Positions 58,580-64,000 of a stretch of 64,000 bases of DNA are shown in pieces (position 1 is the stretch's first letter; every line of letters starts with the position of its first letter). The notes beneath the pieces are model-generated. The model was given only the letters and a program-made list of their open reading frames with translations. It made no database searches and had not been told where the DNA came from. The stretch is from Ruminiclostridium cellobioparum subsp. termitidis CT1112 (GTDB lineage Bacteria; Bacillota; Clostridia; Acetivibrionales; DSM-1351). Location of the stretch: the NCBI RefSeq assembly GCF_000350485.1, contig NZ_AORV01000022.1:1-64000 (forward strand). Reading direction: 5' to 3'. The position numbers were made by a program, and so were the translations under genes.

Positions 58580-60166
58580 ATGCTTAAACTCATTATTGTT
58601 GATGATGAAAAGACAACAAGAGACAGCCTCGAGGCTTACATACCCTGGAAAGAGCTTGGTATTGATGTTGTCGCTACTGCTAAAAACGGTCTGGCAGCTC
58701 TTGAACTTGCCGAACAAACACCTCCGGATATAGTACTTTCTGATGTAAGAATGCCGAAAATGGATGGTATTGAACTGGCAATAAACATAAGGTCCCGTTT
58801 TCCTCAATGTAAAATAATATTTTTAAGCGGCTATTCAGATAAAGAGTATTTAAAATCCGCAATTAATCTCAAAGCTGTAAGTTATATAGAAAAGCCAATA
58901 CAGATAGAAGAAATCAAGACTGTAATAAGAAAAACCGTCGCCCTTTGTAAAGAAGAAGAGCAGCAAAAGGCTCAAACCGATAAATTAAATAATCTGTTAA
59001 CTGAAAATGAACCCTTTATAAGACAGGAAGTAACTCTTGAGCTTATAAAGGAAAATCCTGATGTTAGTGATTTGTCGGTAAAATATGAAAATTTATTTCA
59101 GATGCTTGATTCTGCTCACAGCTTTGTCGTTTATTCCATAGCTATAAATTGGGACTCCTCTGTTGACAATGATACCAGGATTGATTGCAGAAGAAATCTG
59201 CTGAAAATATTCTGTGACCTGATTGAACTTAATAATCTCGCAGGGTTTACCGAAGATAATCAAATGACGATAATATCAGCCAAAACACAGGATTGCAAAC
59301 TTTCGGCTTTTCAAACAGCACTGAAACTTGCCGGTGAGCTCAGCAGCAATGCCAGTGGATTATTTACCTTTTCAATAGGTATCGGAACTCCTTCCCCGGA
59401 TTATAAAAATCTTCAGGATTCCTATTATACTGCCTGTTCTGCTGTTCATAATCAATTTTATGATTCAGCAAAAAATATTTTTGAATACAGGGAATGGTCA
59501 GGCTCCTATTTCGAAGTGGAGAAAAGTGTATATACAGACTTCAAGACAGTTCTCAAAAAACGTGATTTTACCGGTGCTGCCGGTATTATAAAAAATATTA
59601 CGGATAGAGCGGCAATTGAAATGGATAATGACATCAACAGTGTTAAAAATGTATTCTTTAATTTGTTGCTTATTATATTTGAGGTAGCCAGAGAGAATCA
59701 TTTCATCAACAAGGCTCAGGACAGTGAAAAGAAATATATCTGGCAGGAAATTGATGCCACCAAGACTCTTGCATCGTTATCCAAATATGTGCATACCCAC
59801 GTTGAAACCATACTTGTACAGGCAAATGACAAGGATTCGGTAAATCACAAAATACATGTAATAATGAAATATGTCCATGAACACTATGCCGAAAATAGCC
59901 TTACAATTCAAACTATCGCTGAAAATGTATATTTGAGTCAAACTTATCTGTGTGCATTTTTCAAAAAATCCACTGGTAAGACATTGAATGAATTTATAAC
60001 CGAAGTAAGGATAGAGAAATCCAAAGAATTACTTAAGGACAGCAATGTCAAATTATATGAGATTGCGACAAGCATTGGTTTTACTGACGCAAATTACTTT
60101 TCCACACTCTTTAAAAAATATACAGGATATACTCCCTCTGAATTTCGGGAAAGGGTTTACTCATGA
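58580..60166 (+). CDS. YesN-type response regulator with AraC DNA-binding domain
   Basis: A 528-residue regulator with a receiver domain carrying phospho-acceptor Asp55 in V-L-S-D-V-R-M-P-K-M-D-G and Lys in I-E-K-P-I, a variable middle region, and a C-terminal AraC double helix-turn-helix (about 425-525) with L-S-Q-T-Y-L-C-A-F-F-K-K and F-T-D-A-N-Y-F-S-T-L-F-K-K-Y-T-G-Y-T-P-S-E-F-R. ATG 58580 has AGGAG 10 bases upstream; 58541 is an open-frame extension. Overlaps the kinase gene by 4 bases. Likely activates the adjacent ABC and glycosidase genes. Confidence 0.92.
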   Translation: MLKLIIVDDEKTTRDSLEAYIPWKELGIDVVATAKNGLAALELAEQTPPDIVLSDVRMPKMDGIELAINIRSRFPQCKIIFLSGYSDKEYLKSAINLKAVSYIEKPIQIEEIKTVIRKTVALCKEEEQQKAQTDKLNNLLTENEPFIRQEVTLELIKENPDVSDLSVKYENLFQMLDSAHSFVVYSIAINWDSSVDNDTRIDCRRNLLKIFCDLIELNNLAGFTEDNQMTIISAKTQDCKLSAFQTALKLAGELSSNASGLFTFSIGIGTPSPDYKNLQDSYYTACSAVHNQFYDSAKNIFEYREWSGSYFEVEKSVYTDFKTVLKKRDFTGAAGIIKNITDRAAIEMDNDINSVKNVFFNLLLIIFEVARENHFINKAQDSEKKYIWQEIDATKTLASLSKYVHTHVETILVQANDKDSVNHKIHVIMKYVHEHYAENSLTIQTIAENVYLSQTYLCAFFKKSTGKTLNEFITEVRIEKSKELLKDSNVKLYEIATSIGFTDANYFSTLFKKYTGYTPSEFRERVYS

Positions 60167-61959
60167 TTAGAAAAATTTTTAAATTTTTTAATGATCTGGG
60201 TATCAGAATCAAACTGTTTATATGCCTTTTTTTAATGATATCCATTCCATTTTGCATATTTATAGGAATTAACTCCTATGTTTCTTCAAAAGATAGTGCA
60301 AAGCAGGCTCTGGACTCATCCCGGAAAATGCTTCAGCAAGCTAAATCCTCTTTGGAATATAAAACCATCTATATAAAAAATGCATTGGATATGCTTTCTC
60401 TTAATGACACCATCCAGGAGTTGCTTTTTACCAGCTCATCAAGTTACAGTGATGACATCGGAAGCTGGATGAATGACAGAGACAAATTTGCTAAACTTTT
60501 GTACAGTTTGCAGAGTAATCCCGATCTTTCAGCCGGCCAGGTTCAATTGTATATGAGTGACGGTCTGGCAAAAGTCTCTGAAACAGAAGAATTCCTCAAT
60601 ATGGACAGGGCTGCCGGCTCCAAATGGTTCAATGAAATGAAATCCACCGGCGAAGTTTATAGAAGTTTTCCATCACAGTATTTCTCCGAAACCGGAAAGG
60701 AAAAATATATTTCCTTTCTAAGGATAATCCCCCGACCCCTGGATGTAAATAATGCTGCCGGAATTATAAAAGCAGACGTACCTGAGAAAAACATCAAAGG
60801 CGTGTTGAGTCAGGCCTTGTTTTCAAAAAATACAGAAGTGATTTTGATCAACCGTAACAACGAAATAATAAGTTCTGCCGGAAATACGGATACGCCCAAC
60901 TCATCGAAATATGCCAAAGCCTTGACTAATATGGATTATGGCAAGCTCCACAACCGTCTTTGGCAGACAGTCAATCTGGATAACGAGAAAATTCTGCTGG
61001 GTGTTGAATCAATCGAAAAAACAGACTGGAAACTGGTTTTAGTGGTGCCATACAAGGATATACTTGAATTGAATACCAAATCAAGAAATCAGATGATACT
61101 CATTCTTGTTATCCTGCTCCCATTGACCATACCATTGTCTTTTTGGGTGGCCGCTTCCAGCACAAAGCGTATAAGAGATCTGATCTCCCATATGAGGATG
61201 GTAGTTCACGGAAACTTTAATATCAGCATCCTGCCCAGTAACAATGATGAGATTGGAGAACTCACCCACAACTTCAACTATATGCTGACACGCATGGCAA
61301 TTCTTGTGGAACAGCAGTACCAACTGGGCCAGGAAGTCAAGAGTATGGAGTTGAAAGCTTTGCAGGCGCAGATAAATCCACACTTTTTATACAACACACT
61401 GGACCTTATAAACTGGATGTCCATAAAATATAATGCTCCTAAAATAGGTGAAGTAATTACCTCACTTTCAAAGTTTTACAGATTAAGCCTGAGCAAGGGC
61501 GAGGACGTAGTTCCCATAAAGAATGAAATTGATCAGGTGAATGCATATGTTCAAATACAAAATATGAGATTTGATAATGAAATCAGTTTTGTTATAGATA
61601 TACCCGAAGAGCTTTTCGAATATAAGATTTTAAAGATTACGCTCCAGCCGCTGATCGAGAACTCCATCCTTCACGGTATTTTTGAAAAGGAAAGTGAATC
61701 AGGAACAATAAAAATCGGTGGTTTGCTTAAGGATGATAAAATCTCAATTTATGTTGAAGATGATGGAGTGGGTATTCCGGAAGAAAAACTTGAAAACCTG
61801 CTGAAATGTGTTGACACGAAAGAGCTTCACGGCTACGGTGTAAGAAACATTCACGAACGACTGCAGCTCAAATATGGCAGCGAATATGGCCTGTTTTACA
61901 CAAGTACTGTGGGAGCCGGTACCGTTGTTGAAGTCAGAATCCCTGCCGAAAAGCAGTAA
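60163..61959 (+). CDS. YesM-type sensor histidine kinase
   Basis: A 598-residue membrane kinase: TM1 (about 16-38), a large extracytoplasmic sensor domain of the dCACHE kind (about 40-305), TM2 (about 309-330), HAMP (about 331-383), His_kinase (PF06580 type) with N-P-H-F-L-Y-N-T-L-D holding His407, and a HATPase domain with L-I-E-N-S-I-L-H-G and E-D-D-G-V-G-I. Unlike the kinase at 2902 it has its own big outer domain, so it may bind sugar directly. Starts inside the last codon of the regulator gene (ATGA). Confidence 0.92.
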   Translation: MIRKIFKFFNDLGIRIKLFICLFLMISIPFCIFIGINSYVSSKDSAKQALDSSRKMLQQAKSSLEYKTIYIKNALDMLSLNDTIQELLFTSSSSYSDDIGSWMNDRDKFAKLLYSLQSNPDLSAGQVQLYMSDGLAKVSETEEFLNMDRAAGSKWFNEMKSTGEVYRSFPSQYFSETGKEKYISFLRIIPRPLDVNNAAGIIKADVPEKNIKGVLSQALFSKNTEVILINRNNEIISSAGNTDTPNSSKYAKALTNMDYGKLHNRLWQTVNLDNEKILLGVESIEKTDWKLVLVVPYKDILELNTKSRNQMILILVILLPLTIPLSFWVAASSTKRIRDLISHMRMVVHGNFNISILPSNNDEIGELTHNFNYMLTRMAILVEQQYQLGQEVKSMELKALQAQINPHFLYNTLDLINWMSIKYNAPKIGEVITSLSKFYRLSLSKGEDVVPIKNEIDQVNAYVQIQNMRFDNEISFVIDIPEELFEYKILKITLQPLIENSILHGIFEKESESGTIKIGGLLKDDKISIYVEDDGVGIPEEKLENLLKCVDTKELHGYGVRNIHERLQLKYGSEYGLFYTSTVGAGTVVEVRIPAEKQ

Positions 61960-62020
61960 TATAACTTTACAGTTTACATTAATTACCTTTTGACTGACAG
62001 TGGTCTTTTCAGATTGGAAA

Positions 62021-62051
62021 GGCGTATTCTTCAATAACTCAAGAATACGCC
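62021..62051. terminator. Hairpin between convergent kinase and glycosidase genes
   Basis: GGCGTATTCTT (62021-62031) and AAGAATACGCC (62041-62051) form a perfect 11-bp stem between two convergent stops. U-tracts are short on both strands, so termination strength is uncertain. Confidence 0.65.
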
Positions 62052-62073
62052 GATTAAAAATAACAGAATCCGG

Positions 62074-64000
62074 TTACTTTAAAATTTCAAAATACATGGT
62101 ACCTTCTTCTTTAAATAAAAATGTATTTTCTCCGCAAAGTGCTTTTTCCCGGGTACCGTCTGGATTAAGCGGATAAATTTTTACACCGTTCCGGGTTTCC
62201 AATTTACCTTCCAGGGAATCTATTGACACTGGCCCATGGCCATGATCCAACATATTACGGCCTTCTTCCAACCGGTCATACTTTACTCCAAGATTTCCGC
62301 ACCACCCAAGCGCAATGAGGAGTAAATGCTCTGATTTGTCAGTATCCCTGCCGTCAAGCGCAAGGAGAGTCAGAGTCATTTTGTCATTTGCTATATCAAA
62401 GCAGTATTCTCCCAGTTCAGTCCTTCCCTTTATATTTCCCGAAACTGTTTTTACCCGGGGTGCGTTTATCCGGAAGATACCCTTTTCAAAATCAAAGGTT
62501 AACTCTCCTGTATCCGAAACAAGCTTTCCATTATTGACCAACCCCTGTCCCTCATACAACAACCCCCACTTTTTCATGGCTCTATCCAATATGTAGGAAT
62601 AATTTTTATAATCTTCATCAATCCAATCACCCTGATCAAGTACTTCAAAGTTCTCTCCGGCCTTGCGATGCAAGTCCAGGAACCTGTCCAATGTCCTATA
62701 TTTCTGAGCTCCGTCGGCATAAGGACTCCTGGAGTAAATCAGTCCGTGCCTTGCAGCAGTATAGTCACCGGCAGGCGTATTGCCGCTTGAAAGTACTGCG
62801 TCAGCATCTCCGGAATACTTCAAGCCTGTAAAACCTGCGGCCACTTGAGATACATAGCTTGCATACCCATATGGCGCAATCCAGTTTCGCGGTACCGCGA
62901 ACAAATCCCGCTCGGAATAGCATACTTCCAGCCGGTTACGTCCCGGTTCTACCAGCTCTCGCTGGAACATGTACGAGCAAAGTCCCACCTGTCCCCATGT
63001 GGCAGGATCGTTGTACAGATTGAACGGCCCGTCCAGCTTGTAATCGTCATACTTTTCCATACTGTCGGCATGATGGTATGCATAAAGTACCATTCCGTCC
63101 CAATCCTGCAGACATGCATAGGCGGCAACCATCGGCAGTGCCTCGCTTCTGAAATCCGTGCCATAAAGAATATTCCACTCACAGGCCATAAATGGCTTAC
63201 CTGCAACCCTATCATGGTTAAGCCTTGTAACCAGATTAAGTTTAAAAGGACTGTCAACAACCGTTTTCCTGGGATCATTTTCAACCATATTGATATCGTG
63301 ATATACTGGCTCCCCGCTTTTTGTGGTATCCGGATGATTCCAGTATCCATTGTTCATATTGACATCGGTGTAGCGGTCCAGACTGTATATATCTGCAGCA
63401 CCCTGAGCATGATTTGAGATATTTATCGGACACTTTGTACCCAGGCTGATTAGATGGTCCCTCATCTCTTTGGAAAAATCAAGCTGAATTCCTGTAAGAA
63501 ACTCAGTATAGTCGGCATACCTGGCCGGTGATTTCATTCCTCTGTAGTTTGCTTTCCAATCACAATACATCTGGGTTCCCTCAAGATGAGGCAGCCTTCT
63601 GACAGTTCCCAGCTCCGGGTCTTCATCCTCAAGCAGACACCGTGTCCCGTCCTCCTTTGTCCACACAGCGTCTAAAGCTTTTCTGGAACCGTATTTAGCC
63701 AGGAGATAATGATTAAACCTCCAATCAAGCTCCTTTCTGTATGAGGGAAGTCCTGTTTCATCCCTGCCCTCGTACCAGAATATACCATCCTCATTCATCA
63801 CCTGTATAATTGCTACGGCGGTATCATCAATATAACGCAGTCCCGTATATGGATTCAAATGTGTGAGATAATTCGTTGCATATTCCTTCTGAAGTTCAAT
63901 CAAGCGACGGTTAAATACATTAACCTGCTTAAAATATTTCATCATATTATCAGGGTAATCAAGTCCGTCATCCGGCATAAAGCTTCTGTAACAGAATAGA
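62074..64000 (-). CDS. Clan GH-A glycoside hydrolase (partial, 5' end beyond right edge)
   Basis: The minus-strand frame stays open upstream of ATG 63978 to the window edge (reading L-F-C-Y-R-S-F-M), and residues just after that ATG already lie in the middle of a (beta/alpha)8 barrel, so the true start is outside. At least 641 residues are visible. V-M-N-E-D-G carries the likely acid/base Glu (preceded by Asn, as in clan GH-A), and M-A-C-E-W-N the likely nucleophile Glu. The C-terminal 250 residues are beta-rich. It resembles GH5/GH42-like enzymes; exact family and substrate are unassigned. No signal peptide can be judged. Confidence 0.75.
   Translation of the reverse strand, partial: LFCYRSFMPDDGLDYPDNMMKYFKQVNVFNRRLIELQKEYATNYLTHLNPYTGLRYIDDTAVAIIQVMNEDGIFWYEGRDETGLPSYRKELDWRFNHYLLAKYGSRKALDAVWTKEDGTRCLLEDEDPELGTVRRLPHLEGTQMYCDWKANYRGMKSPARYADYTEFLTGIQLDFSKEMRDHLISLGTKCPINISNHAQGAADIYSLDRYTDVNMNNGYWNHPDTTKSGEPVYHDINMVENDPRKTVVDSPFKLNLVTRLNHDRVAGKPFMACEWNILYGTDFRSEALPMVAAYACLQDWDGMVLYAYHHADSMEKYDDYKLDGPFNLYNDPATWGQVGLCSYMFQRELVEPGRNRLEVCYSERDLFAVPRNWIAPYGYASYVSQVAAGFTGLKYSGDADAVLSSGNTPAGDYTAARHGLIYSRSPYADGAQKYRTLDRFLDLHRKAGENFEVLDQGDWIDEDYKNYSYILDRAMKKWGLLYEGQGLVNNGKLVSDTGELTFDFEKGIFRINAPRVKTVSGNIKGRTELGEYCFDIANDKMTLTLLALDGRDTDKSEHLLLIALGWCGNLGVKYDRLEEGRNMLDHGHGPVSIDSLEGKLETRNGVKIYPLNPDGTREKALCGENTFLFKEEGTMYFEILK

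Noticed and set aside
1-64000. Insertion sequence or prophage boundaries
   Set aside because: No transposase, integrase or phage structural gene and no terminal inverted repeats flanking a coding block were seen; only small non-coding repeats.

Overview
The window reads as a chromosome segment of a plant-polysaccharide-degrading anaerobic member of the Clostridia (Bacillota), perhaps Ruminiclostridium-like. This is inferred from AT-leaning composition, strong GGAGG ribosome sites, the oxygen-independent (early cobalt insertion) cobalamin route, YesM/YesN sugar-sensing pairs, SLH-anchored multidomain glycosidases and many sugar ABC systems. I saw no rRNA, tRNA, CRISPR array, transposase or phage gene.

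Layout. (1) 1-1570, minus: 5' part of a long Lys/Gln/Pro-rich protein with an N-terminal L-Q-x-T-I-G-N-Q-A-V motif typical of proteins encoded with extracellular contractile injection systems; it runs off the left edge. (2) 1852-14195, plus: a xylose-type sensing, uptake and chemotaxis island. It holds a membrane-anchored sugar-binding protein, a LytS/YesM-type kinase, a YesN-type regulator, a XylF-like lipoprotein, then xylF-xylG-xylH and a chemoreceptor. One DUF3231 gene lies on the opposite strand inside it. (3) 14438-16702: glgB (glycogen branching enzyme). (4) 16836-33530, minus, read right to left: one 18-gene cobalt/cobalamin operon, cbiM-N-Q-O-D-L-F-G-hemA-H-J-X-ET-A-P-C-B-cobD. It is preceded by a cobalamin riboswitch (about 33724-33912) and an intrinsic terminator (33565-33608). 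The set covers the ring pathway from sirohydrochlorin to cobinamide phosphate plus cobalt uptake. (5) 34062-40736, minus: sbcD-sbcC, a diacylglycerol-kinase-family lipid kinase, and a DUF116 protein downstream of an AraC regulator. (6) 41755-64000: glycan-utilisation genes: an unrecognised 610-residue protein with an overlapping zinc-ribbon mini-gene, a GH2 glycosidase, a 2052-residue SLH-anchored GH43 protein resembling the exo-beta-1,3-galactanase group, a binding protein/permease/permease ABC importer with a second paralogous binding protein, a divergent YesN/YesM pair, and a clan GH-A glycosidase cut by the right edge.

How it fits together. Surface enzymes would release sugars or oligosaccharides, the two-component pairs would sense them through binding proteins or directly, ABC importers would bring them in, and GlgB would support carbon storage. 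The B12 operon is wired for feedback by its end product.

The points most worth checking are the contractile-injection-linked protein at the left edge; an intergenic repeat family (leaders of cbiX, cbiL and sbcC) in which two copies share a 40-bp identical block able to pair with the Shine-Dalgarno sequence of the next gene; the four-component xylose sensor with two different binding proteins; and the atypical active site of the GH43 protein. Many start codons below were moved inward from the longest open frame on the basis of ribosome-site position.
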